The notes under the pieces: generated by a model
Database searches by the model: none
What the model was told of the DNA's origin: nothing
What the model saw: the letters and a program-made list of their open reading frames with translations, nothing else
Shown here: piece after piece, positions 56,612 to 64,000 of the stretch
Position numbering within the stretch: the first letter of the stretch is position 1
How the letters are laid out: every line of letters begins with the position of its first letter
Position numbers and translations under genes: made by a program
Assembly: GCA_013122435.1 (NCBI GenBank)
Contig: WYDT01000026.1
Coordinates: forward strand, 1-64,000
DNA: 64,000 nucleotides
Direction: 5' to 3'
DNA from: Chloroflexi bacterium AL-N1
Lineage (GTDB): Bacteria; Chloroflexota; Chloroflexia; Chloroflexales; Roseiflexaceae

Positions 56612-58207
56612 CTACTTCCTTCTCTGCTTCTTTTTGAGTATTTCAGCAAGACGTTGACTCTGTGACTTCATGCGATCCATATCTTCAGATGCCTTCTGTT
56701 GTAATTCACTGATGGCACGCATCAATGGTGCCAACTGTGGTGTCATTGCTCCCTGTCGAGTCAGCACTTCGTCGGCCTCACGCACCCGCCGCACACTGTG
56801 AATGGTGAGCGCTAGCCCGAAGAGCATCCCCGCCAACCCAATAGTTGGTGCTGTGGTCGATGTGCTGGGGAGAGGCGTGCGCGAACCTGAGTCGTCAGGT
56901 CGTGTGTTAAACGGTGGGATAGTTGGCAAAACTGAAGTTGGTGGAAGCCGCGAGGTTGGTATTGCTGGTGAACCTGTCTCAGGGCTGGCATCTATTGTTG
57001 GTAAAATAACAGTTGTTGGTAGGGTGCCTGAAGGCGCTGGATAGGGCTCTGCTGTTTCTGCTGTCTCGTCGGCCTGATCTGGTGCAGGATAGGGAAAAAC
57101 ATTTGTCTCGGAAGGCGGTATCACGATAGGATCAACCTCCGGCGACGTTTCGACCGTTGGGCTTTCCTGCTCCAAGGTAGGCGACTCTAGTTCAGGACTG
57201 CTTTGCAAAGCCGCCACATCTGGTAACTCAGCCGGGATGTTTTCTGCTGCAGGTACCGATACTTCAGGAATAACAGTTGGTTCTGTTAGCGCAGTCGGTT
57301 CTGCTGTTGGTTCTGGTAGCGCGGTCGATTCTGTCGTTGGCTCTGCAGTTGGTTCTGGCATAGCGGTCTGGCGATGCTCCTCAGGTACAGGAGACGCTTC
57401 CTGCACCGGTGGATCAGTAGCTTTTGCCACTACAGGCAGATCAATCGCAGTGCCAGGTGTTGCGCGTGGTGGAACAGCTGGCACGATATCTATCGAGAGT
57501 TGATCGGAAGATGCAGTACTGTAGGTATCATCCTGTGCTAACGTCTGACTCGTGATCTGTTCGCCGGGCGTCGCATCGGTCTTGACCTGTGCCTCAACAG
57601 TAATGACTGCCGTATTATCAAGTTGGGTGTCAACTATGCATATAACCGGATTTTCTAACTCACACTCCCCGTGTTCAGATGCCGCCCCAAGCAGATCGAT
57701 GGGGCCATCGATACTGGTACGCGCCTCAACCTCGCGCGTTATCTCACTCGTGGTCGTAATGTGCACGGTGTAACTATAGACCGCACCAGGCTGTACCTGC
57801 TCCACAGATGCTTCTTTCCCAATTTCCAATGGTGGATCGCCGATAGTTGGTTCAGGTATGTCTAAGGCAGTTGGTTCGAGCACCTCTGGGGCAGTTGGTT
57901 TGGGTATCGCCGGGACAGTTGGTGTCATCTCTTCGATTATGTGCACTGTCGGTGATAGCGGGGTGGTTGGTGTCTCGTCACCTGATGCTTCCTCAGTTGA
58001 TGGGAGCCCTATTCCAATCGTTGGAGTAGCATGCTCGACTATTTCTGAGGCAGCGGCGGGAACACTGGTGGGACTGATCCACCGATAGACCTCAGTTCCA
58101 ATTGATGTCACCAACAGAATCAGGCTGACTGTAATTAAGGATAACTCAAGCATTGTCCAATGTACTGAACGACGCCGAGATGAAGATTGATGTGGATGTA
58201 CACGCAT
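56612..58207 (-). CDS. Membrane-anchored DUF11-like protein with PT-rich stalk
   Basis: A 531-residue protein. An N-terminal transmembrane anchor (LELSLITVSLILLVTSIG), a Pro/Thr/Glu linker, one DUF11-like beta domain (about 145-245; VQPGAVYSYTVHITT), a long low-complexity stalk of PEPTAEPTA-type repeats, a second hydrophobic helix near the C-terminus (IGLAGMLFGLALTIHSVRR) and a charged coiled-coil tail (SELQQKASEDMDRMKSQSQRLAEILKKKQRRK) likely in the cytosol. The layout is a loop-out surface protein tethered at both ends. GGAAGG precedes the ATG. Function unknown; the DUF11 fold links it to the giant gene at 10.7 kb. Confidence 0.75.
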   Translation of the reverse strand: MRVHPHQSSSRRRSVHWTMLELSLITVSLILLVTSIGTEVYRWISPTSVPAAASEIVEHATPTIGIGLPSTEEASGDETPTTPLSPTVHIIEEMTPTVPAIPKPTAPEVLEPTALDIPEPTIGDPPLEIGKEASVEQVQPGAVYSYTVHITTTSEITREVEARTSIDGPIDLLGAASEHGECELENPVICIVDTQLDNTAVITVEAQVKTDATPGEQITSQTLAQDDTYSTASSDQLSIDIVPAVPPRATPGTAIDLPVVAKATDPPVQEASPVPEEHRQTAMPEPTAEPTTESTALPEPTAEPTALTEPTVIPEVSVPAAENIPAELPDVAALQSSPELESPTLEQESPTVETSPEVDPIVIPPSETNVFPYPAPDQADETAETAEPYPAPSGTLPTTVILPTIDASPETGSPAIPTSRLPPTSVLPTIPPFNTRPDDSGSRTPLPSTSTTAPTIGLAGMLFGLALTIHSVRRVREADEVLTRQGAMTPQLAPLMRAISELQQKASEDMDRMKSQSQRLAEILKKKQRRK

Positions 58208-58306
58208 TATGTAGTTGCCTTCCGTACAAACAGAACCTCTCCAAACTATCGCTGAACACGATAGTGGTATCTGATGCTATACTAACAGGCAACCAGGTGT
58301 TCTTAC

Positions 58307-59509
58307 ATGACAGAACGATGTCAAATGAATCTAGCACTACTTAGCGCCGAATACCCACCTCAGCCAGGCGGTGTGGGAGACTACACCAAAAAGCTTGGGG
58401 AAGAGCTAAAACGTCACAACCAAACTGTCCATATAATTACTAGTGTAAGACGTAATCAGGAGCAAAATAGCTTTACAGTTTTACCGCAGATCGTACTACC
58501 CGTTTCCGTATGGAACTGGCAATGTTGGTCGGCAGTCATCGATACGCTAAACCAAATTCGTCCTGATGTCCTGCATATTCAGTATCAGACAGGGGCATAT
58601 GGCATGCATCCCGCCATCAATTTCCTGCCATGGCGACTGAGCAGACTACCCGGACGCCCACGTGTGGTGGTAACCGCGCACGATCTTTTAGTTCCGTATC
58701 TCTTCCCCAAAGCTGGCTGGGTACGACACTGGGTCACCCGACGGCTGCTCGCCGATACCGACAGAGTTGTGGTCACAAACCCACACGATTATGCCTATAT
58801 CCAACAGCACTATGGGAGACCTCTGCACCAGCGTCCGCAACTTATTCCTATCGGTAGCAACATCGCTGTGGCACCACCAACTGGTTATGATCGAGTGGAA
58901 TGGCGCAGACAATATGGAATCAGAGCCAATACAATCATTGTGGCCTATTTTGGGCTGCTGTCATCAAGCAAAGGGGTCGATACGCTCATCGATGCTCTTG
59001 GGCAACTCCCACCACCTTATTGTCTGCTTATCATTGGTGGAGCGACCACTACACCACAGGACCAGGTGTATGCTCAGAAAATTACTGACCAGATCAACAA
59101 CCTTGGACTAGCGCAACGAGTGATACGCACCGGACACTGTAATGAGTCAGACGTGTCAGCACACCTGCTCGCCGTCGACATGGTAGCACTGCCCTTTGTG
59201 GATGGTGCTTCTTTTCGCCGAGGGAGTCTACTCGCAGCCCTTGCCCATGGTGTGCCAGTCATCACTACACGTGGTCATTCTATGCCTATTGTTGATGGCT
59301 TTCCACAACTCATTGATGGTGAACAGGCGTTACTGGTCCCACCACAAAATGCCTCTGCACTGGCGCAGGCAATTCAAAAACTTACCAACGATTCTGTATT
59401 AGGTACCGCACTTGGTAAACAGGGACAAAGTCTGGCACAACATTTTTCGTGGGACATTATCGCAGATCAACACATTGCACTCTATGAAAACCTCCTCGCT
59501 GAGTTGTGA
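58307..59509 (+). CDS. Glycosyltransferase family 4 type protein
   Basis: A 400-residue GT-B fold glycosyltransferase. The N-terminal LLSAEYPPQPGGVGDYTKKLG is the acceptor-side glycine-rich loop of GT4 enzymes. The donor-side half has YFGLLSSSKGVDTLIDAL and the ExxxxPxxxxEA-like region is altered (VALPFVDGASFRRGSLLAALAHGVPVITT). It transfers a sugar from a nucleotide donor, probably to a lipid-linked or surface glycan. Start ATG 58307 with AGGTG 8 bases upstream; an ATG at 58325 is also possible. Confidence 0.88.
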   Translation: MTERCQMNLALLSAEYPPQPGGVGDYTKKLGEELKRHNQTVHIITSVRRNQEQNSFTVLPQIVLPVSVWNWQCWSAVIDTLNQIRPDVLHIQYQTGAYGMHPAINFLPWRLSRLPGRPRVVVTAHDLLVPYLFPKAGWVRHWVTRRLLADTDRVVVTNPHDYAYIQQHYGRPLHQRPQLIPIGSNIAVAPPTGYDRVEWRRQYGIRANTIIVAYFGLLSSSKGVDTLIDALGQLPPPYCLLIIGGATTTPQDQVYAQKITDQINNLGLAQRVIRTGHCNESDVSAHLLAVDMVALPFVDGASFRRGSLLAALAHGVPVITTRGHSMPIVDGFPQLIDGEQALLVPPQNASALAQAIQKLTNDSVLGTALGKQGQSLAQHFSWDIIADQHIALYENLLAEL

Positions 59510-59553
59510 TATGCTACACCTTAAAGGTTTTGCAATGACAAGGAGCATCTATT

Positions 59554-59811
59554 ATGGAAACTTTCACAACCGTTGATGTGGTAGGTGCCATCTTTCTGCT
59601 CATCGGCGCGCTTATTTCAATCGTTGGAACCATCTGGTTACTCATTCTGGCTTTTAAACGCCATATACTCTGGGGACTCGGTAGCTTCTTTATTCCCTTT
59701 GTCATTGTCATCTTTGCAATCAAATTCTGGGCTGAGGCTCAGGTGCCTTTTGTTGTCTATATTGTAGGCGGTATTGTGATGGGTCTGGCTAGCGTTTATT
59801 TTGTTATATAG
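59554..59811 (+). CDS. Small integral membrane protein
   Basis: An 85-residue protein with three hydrophobic segments (about 9-32, 38-57, 65-84) and few charged residues. AAGGAG lies 8 bases before the ATG. It ends 8 bases before the rRNA methyltransferase gene, so they may share a transcript. No family with known function is recognised. Confidence 0.75.
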   Translation: METFTTVDVVGAIFLLIGALISIVGTIWLLILAFKRHILWGLGSFFIPFVIVIFAIKFWAEAQVPFVVYIVGGIVMGLASVYFVI

Positions 59812-59819
59812 GTCATTAC

Positions 59820-61010
59820 ATGGCAAAACTACCTGACATCCTGCTTCCGAACCACCTGAGAGAACGTCTTGCCGGGGGACATCCCTGGGTCTATCGGAAT
59901 CACATCCCCAAAGATGTGCGACTCCCCGCAGGCAGTTGGGTGCGCTTGCGTTGTGCTTCCTGGCGAGGCTTTGGTTTATGGGAGGCCCACGGGCCTATCG
60001 CAATCCGTATCTTCTCAGAACGCTATCTGCCAGACACACGCTGGCTCGAAGCACGTCTGGCAGTAGCGTGGGAATTACGTGCACCACTGCGAGCAGCTGG
60101 CTGTACGGCCTATCGCTGGCTCTTCGGCGAGAGTGATGGCATCCCCGGTATTACCATCGACCTGTATGGTGATTTTGCCGTGATCCAAACATATATGGAG
60201 AGCGCGTCCACATTACAAGATTGGTTGGTCAAATCGATGCAGGCCATTGCCCCCCTACAAGGGATTGTTCTACGCACCCGCCATACTGATGATATCTCCG
60301 ACCATACCGATGAAGGTAAGATACAACGTTTGTGGGGTGATCTGCCTCACCAGGATTACACAGTGATTGAACACGGCATACTCTTTCACGTTGATATATG
60401 GAAGGGACAAAAAACTGGTCTTTTTCTGGACCATCGCGAAAACCGCCACTATGTTGAGACGGTGAGCCAGGGCAAAACGGTACTGAACTGCTTTGCTTAT
60501 ACGGGAGCATTTTCGCTGTATGCGCTGCGTGGTGGTGCACAACATGTCACCAGTGTTGATAGCGGGAAAGGGCTTGCTGAAGCGGCTGAGCGCAATATCC
60601 AACTTAATCAGTTAGATCAGCATCAACATGACTTTATCACCAGTGATTGCTTTGAGTTGCTCAACCAATATGTGAAACAAGAACGCACATTTGATGTCAT
60701 CATTCTCGACCCACCAAGCTTTGCCAAGAGCAAACAGAGTCGTCATGCTGCGATGCGTGCCTATGCCAAACTCAACGCACTGGCGATGCGTTGTATTTCC
60801 CCCGGCGGATTGCTCGTAACTGCCAGTTGCACCAGTCAGGTAAGTCCAGCAGTCTTTCGAGAAATACTAGCAAGTGCCAGTGCCAATGCAGACCGACGGC
60901 TACAGATCATCCACGAAGCCGGTCAACCACTCGATCACCCGATACTCGCGGCCTTCCCCGAGGGACGCTACCTCAAATTTGTAGTTGGGAGAGTGATTGA
61001 GCAACAGTAG
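59820..61010 (+). CDS. rlmI: RlmI-like 23S rRNA (cytosine-C5) methyltransferase
   Basis: A 396-residue enzyme of the COG1092 type. An N-terminal PUA-like RNA-binding domain (HLRERLAGGHPWVYRNHI) is followed by a Rossmann methyltransferase with GLFLDHRENR, NCFAYTGAFSLYALRGGA (SAM motif), LDPPSFAKSK and the C-terminal TASCTSQVS with the catalytic-type Cys. Family members methylate C1962 of 23S rRNA (E. coli numbering). The gene follows a small membrane protein at 8 bases and ends convergently with the anti-sigma-like gene. The assignment to RlmI rather than a paralogue is by overall resemblance. Confidence 0.88.
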   Translation: MAKLPDILLPNHLRERLAGGHPWVYRNHIPKDVRLPAGSWVRLRCASWRGFGLWEAHGPIAIRIFSERYLPDTRWLEARLAVAWELRAPLRAAGCTAYRWLFGESDGIPGITIDLYGDFAVIQTYMESASTLQDWLVKSMQAIAPLQGIVLRTRHTDDISDHTDEGKIQRLWGDLPHQDYTVIEHGILFHVDIWKGQKTGLFLDHRENRHYVETVSQGKTVLNCFAYTGAFSLYALRGGAQHVTSVDSGKGLAEAAERNIQLNQLDQHQHDFITSDCFELLNQYVKQERTFDVIILDPPSFAKSKQSRHAAMRAYAKLNALAMRCISPGGLLVTASCTSQVSPAVFREILASASANADRRLQIIHEAGQPLDHPILAAFPEGRYLKFVVGRVIEQQ

Positions 61011-61036
61011 CAACCGTAGTTGCTCAAAGTGGTACG

Positions 61037-61861
61037 TTATTGATGACCTCGACGCACCATCCACCACGATCCGGCTCCCAGACCAATGGCGAACACCATA
61101 AGCAAGATCTGAACTATACGCAGCGGCGCGATAGGTTGCGACACTGGTGTTTGTTCAATCTCAGGGGGTTGTTGAACAATACTTTCTTCTTCCCCTACCA
61201 GCGCCTCACCTCCATCTAATGAGGGCGCTTGTACTTGCGGAGGAGCAGCAAACCTCTCCTCAGGCTGCGGTTGTGATTCTAATGGTGCGATCAGTTCATC
61301 CTGAGCAGACCCATTTGCCTCACCGTTTTGAAGATCATCACTTGCTATGGCCCCCACAGCTTCACGCTCATTCGCTGTAGCTGCGGGCGACTCCGCTACA
61401 CTACCTGCTGCGAGATCGGCCTCTTTTTCTATCATGGTATCGCCAGCCGTCTCCTCAGCCGCTTCCTCAACGGCTATCTCAGGCGCTGGTGCTTCGTTGG
61501 CCGTTTCTTCAAACCCAGTTGGCGTGTTCCCAAAGAATGCAAACTCAAACGTGAGCGTCAATGCAAAGACAATCGCCGTCAGGGCTGAACCGAGCCGTAA
61601 CCAGGCGGCAACCCTAAGCCAACCTTGGCCCGTTTGTACAGTCGCCGGTTCGATGGTAAAGGAGCGTGGCGGTATTACAGATGGCAAATCTTGCAATAAG
61701 TTGACCGTTATGTGCAACTCATTCAGGGTTTGCTGCAATGTGGGGTCTTGTGCTAAACGCTGCTCCAACTGCGCTCGTTCTCCATCCGTTAGAACATCAT
61801 CAAGGTAAGCTGATAGTAACTCAAGATCCTCATTGTCGAACTCAGCAACATGTGTTGTCAT
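61037..61861 (-). CDS. Anti-sigma-factor-like membrane protein
   Basis: A 274-residue protein. Residues about 10-45 (LELLSAYLDDVLTDGERAQLEQRLAQDPTLQ) resemble the helical core of zinc-finger anti-sigma factors, but the usual HxxxCxxC ligands are absent. A transmembrane segment follows (LTAIVFALTLTFEFAFF), then a Glu/Ala-rich extracellular region and a second transmembrane helix near the C-terminus (IVQILLMVFAIGLGAGSWW). No sigma factor gene is adjacent in the window, so its partner lies elsewhere or it has another role. Confidence 0.75.
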   Translation of the reverse strand: MTTHVAEFDNEDLELLSAYLDDVLTDGERAQLEQRLAQDPTLQQTLNELHITVNLLQDLPSVIPPRSFTIEPATVQTGQGWLRVAAWLRLGSALTAIVFALTLTFEFAFFGNTPTGFEETANEAPAPEIAVEEAAEETAGDTMIEKEADLAAGSVAESPAATANEREAVGAIASDDLQNGEANGSAQDELIAPLESQPQPEERFAAPPQVQAPSLDGGEALVGEEESIVQQPPEIEQTPVSQPIAPLRIVQILLMVFAIGLGAGSWWMVRRGHQ

Positions 61862-62131
61862 TATGATTATGCCATCTCAGGGGTAGCTAGTGATTATGAC
61901 TTTTGGGCAACTACCCTGGTTTAATATCATTCATGTGTATGACGCAAGAGCATAGGGGAGAGTTCCCTCTGCCTTATTGCCATTACAGTAATGACCTATC
62001 CAAGAGCAATGCGTTTCAGATCATTATCTCTAATACGAATATTTTGTGCAAACAGCCGTATCCCCATGGTACCAGATTTTCGGATGCGGTGGTTATCTGA
62101 TAGATAAAGGAAAGATGCAAAGACCTGTATA
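61862..62131. other. Intergenic region, no gene seen
   Basis: About 270 bases upstream of the TetR promoter. Small frames here lack ribosome sites. It should hold the promoter of the minus-strand anti-sigma-like gene. Confidence 0.45.
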
Positions 62132-62177
62132 TTGACTCCATTAAACTCACAGTGTACAATTAAACTCACAGTGTACA
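62132..62177 (+). promoter_or_regulatory. tetR promoter with perfect 19-bp tandem operator repeat
   Basis: TTGACT (62132-62137), a 17-base spacer and TACAAT (62155-62160) make a good sigma-70 promoter. ATTAAACTCACAGTGTACA occurs twice head-to-tail (62140-62158 and 62159-62177), overlapping the -10 and the start site. Each copy ends in the palindrome TGTACA. Placement suggests autorepression by the TetR protein. Confidence 0.75.
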
Positions 62178-62196
62178 TGTTATAAAGGAGCTATAG

Positions 62197-62901
62197 GTGC
62201 CAAGACCACGACGCGACGATCTTACCAAACAAAGAATTGCGGAAATCAAACGTGCCGCATACCAACAATTGGTGCAGAAAGGCACATCTGGTCTATCACT
62301 GCGTGCTACTGCACGCAGTCTTGGCATTGCACCTAATTCTATCTATAATTACTTTCCCAATCTCGATAGCTTAATAACTGCATTAATTGTCGATGCTTTT
62401 GCGAGTTTGGCTGAAGTAGTTGAACAAGCCGGAGATAGTTTGTTTTGCAACAATCATTTGGAACGATTTATTATGGCGTCACAAAACTATCGTAGATGGG
62501 CTTTATCTCATGGTACTGAATACCAACTGATATATGGCAATCCTATTCCCGGATATGAAGCCCCTGCACAGGTAACAGAACCTTTGGCGATTCGTAGTTT
62601 TCAAGGGGCTCTCCGTTGGATTGTAGCAGCCTGGCAAGAACAACAATTACGCATTCCCCACTACTATGAAACCGTTCCAGAGACCATATATCCACATTTA
62701 ACTCATTTCAAAAAAGAAGTAGGTTTTGATGTACCAGAGGCGCTCTATTATATGATGTTTGTTGCTTGGTCACGCATACACGGCATGATTATGCTAGAAC
62801 TCTTTGGTCATTATGATGGTGCCCTTGGTGATACGGCAGCATTTTTTCAACATGAAATCAACATAATGGTGAAACAGTTGGGTTTTACAATCCTACCCTG
62901 A
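62197..62901 (+). CDS. TetR family transcriptional regulator
   Basis: A 234-residue TetR-type repressor: N-terminal HTH (about 10-60; LSLRATARSLGIAPNSIYNYF) and a C-terminal ligand-binding domain resembling the TetR_C_33/WHG type (LFGHYDGALGDTAAFFQHEI). It starts at GTG 62197 with AAAGGAG 6-8 bases upstream. Its promoter contains a perfect 19-bp tandem repeat, probably its own operator. The inducer is unknown. The following DUF4386 membrane protein gene, 193 bases downstream, is the nearest candidate target, though the 19-bp repeat is not seen before it. Confidence 0.92.
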   Translation: MPRPRRDDLTKQRIAEIKRAAYQQLVQKGTSGLSLRATARSLGIAPNSIYNYFPNLDSLITALIVDAFASLAEVVEQAGDSLFCNNHLERFIMASQNYRRWALSHGTEYQLIYGNPIPGYEAPAQVTEPLAIRSFQGALRWIVAAWQEQQLRIPHYYETVPETIYPHLTHFKKEVGFDVPEALYYMMFVAWSRIHGMIMLELFGHYDGALGDTAAFFQHEINIMVKQLGFTILP

Positions 62902-63094
62902 TCATCAACTCCCTATTAATCTATTTGCACATATAACACTTTACTTAACATTTGTAATTCTATGCTCTTATAACCTTAAATACCTGTTTTTACTTTTTAT
63001 ACCCTAAATATCGCAATTTACTGTTAGAAAACAGAGCTATCGACATATACACACGCTGACCATACTTACACACTAAACTGTATAGGAGCTTCTC

Positions 63095-63778
63095 ATGACA
63101 CCACGACCAGTACCGTTCAAATTGTTAGGAATTTTGCTTATCATTGTCCCCCTTTTAACAGGAATCTTGGTCCTTACGTTAGCTGCAATATTCGATACGG
63201 ATGTACCAACAGATGCACTATTAACATATTTCTATGCAAACCAATCTATAATCTCTTCTTTGTTTTATATCTTTGCTCTAATCAACATAGTACATATCGT
63301 GATAGTGATAGGGCTACATGGGTTACTGGCACCAAAGCACGCATATGTAACAATATGTACTGTATTTGGGATTTTATGTAATCTGCTTTTTAGCATACAG
63401 AATATCCAGTGGCGTTTTCTAGTCACACATCTCGCCAACGTATTTGTTGATCCAACTAGTAGTCCACAACTCAAAGAAACTATGATAGGTATTTTTGACA
63501 GCAGTTATGCCTATCTTGGTTTTGGGGTAGAAGGAAACCTTGGTTTGTTACTAATGTTTTTGTGGTTATGTGGTATAGCAATCGCTGTTCTGCGCGATAC
63601 ACATTTCCCAAAGTGGCTCGGGGTTCTTGGATGTATCAGTACTGCGATGTTTGTACTGAATTATCTTGAATTTTTGGGGCCACAGCCTCCTTTTGTCGCC
63701 ACAGCAGGAACAATTGGAAATAATTTAATCAATATCTGGCAGCTACTACTTGGCGTTTTTATTTTGCGTCAAGAGTGA
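63095..63778 (+). CDS. DUF4386-like integral membrane protein
   Basis: A 227-residue protein with six hydrophobic segments (near 10-32, 50-75, 80-100, 140-165, 172-192, 200-222). The layout and strings such as FPKWLGVLGCISTAMFVLNYLEF fit DUF4386 family membrane proteins of unknown function. AGGAG lies 6-7 bases before the ATG. It lies downstream of the TetR gene. No catalytic or transport motif is seen. Confidence 0.75.
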   Translation: MTPRPVPFKLLGILLIIVPLLTGILVLTLAAIFDTDVPTDALLTYFYANQSIISSLFYIFALINIVHIVIVIGLHGLLAPKHAYVTICTVFGILCNLLFSIQNIQWRFLVTHLANVFVDPTSSPQLKETMIGIFDSSYAYLGFGVEGNLGLLLMFLWLCGIAIAVLRDTHFPKWLGVLGCISTAMFVLNYLEFLGPQPPFVATAGTIGNNLINIWQLLLGVFILRQE

Positions 63779-64000
63779 TGAAGACTTATTCGACGAACTA
63801 ACCTAATAAACCCAACTTCGTCTCTTTGAAAAACAAAATCAGTACTAATCATCATCTGATCGAAACACCCCGAAACAAGTTGATTTTGTCTCTCTACAAA
63901 ACTATACTCAAAGATAGACCCACAAACATAAAATGAGTACTATCTCAAGATGAACGTGTCAGAAATCCGTCTGTGAAGATCCTCGTGGATCGACCCGCGT

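Overview
The window looks like a chromosomal segment of a Chloroflexota bacterium, probably class Chloroflexia. The genus cannot be fixed from the sequence; the roughly balanced GC content would suit a Herpetosiphon-like organism. The clues are a fused CtaA-CtaB heme biosynthesis gene, giant secreted proteins built of DUF11 repeats, secreted proteins ending in an 'LPLI' motif, C-terminal 'YFERxRxExHPE...LLG' modules, and a serine/threonine kinase-FtsW-PBP operon. I saw no tRNA, rRNA or CRISPR array.

Left part (1-10.4 kb): the 5' part of a group II intron interrupts radC exactly inside the conserved HNHPSG motif. It is followed by a secreted subtilase, an HTH/PIN toxin-antitoxin pair, gyrA with a clear promoter, a metallophosphoesterase-Yip1 pair, a Crp/Fnr regulator and a DUF3307 membrane protein. 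From 10.7 to 20.9 kb lies one gigantic DUF11-repeat surface protein gene (about 3,400 codons) broken by seven single-base frameshifts. It ends in a perfect 19-bp hairpin. SDR and aldehyde dehydrogenase genes follow.

The most unusual region is 23.8-35.8 kb. Three tandem genes for 27-29-residue peptides share a near-identical leader (MKKIIVRKPETLKTTAAFY) and have short, variable, single-cysteine C-termini. They precede a membrane M50 (site-2-type) protease that appears to carry an N-terminal PqqD-like domain. Next come an overlapping TPR protein with a degenerate ATPase domain, a flavodoxin-like FMN reductase and a secreted S9 peptidase. Upstream lie an XRE-STAND-TPR regulator, a pseudo-receiver LuxR regulator, and a Cys/aromatic-rich small ORF that shares an upstream DNA motif with the XRE-STAND-TPR regulator. 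This resembles a RiPP or peptide-pheromone locus without any familiar maturase.

From 35.9 to 41.6 kb, on the minus strand, runs a cell-wall operon (STPK, FtsW/RodA, class B PBP, TPR lipoprotein). From 41.8 to 45.8 kb an ECF sigma factor, a membrane anti-sigma with an Asp-rich C-terminal tail, and a secreted protein with a dozen poly-Asp runs (longest 18 Asp) form a coherent unit. Further right are a PP2C-like membrane beta-propeller protein, a crotonase, the CtaA-CtaB fusion, a subtilase fused to a polytopic membrane domain, a sugar C-methyltransferase-like enzyme, acetyltransferases, a group 4 glycosyltransferase, an RlmI-like rRNA methyltransferase, an anti-sigma-like protein, and a TetR regulator whose promoter contains a perfect 19-bp tandem repeat next to a DUF4386 membrane protein.
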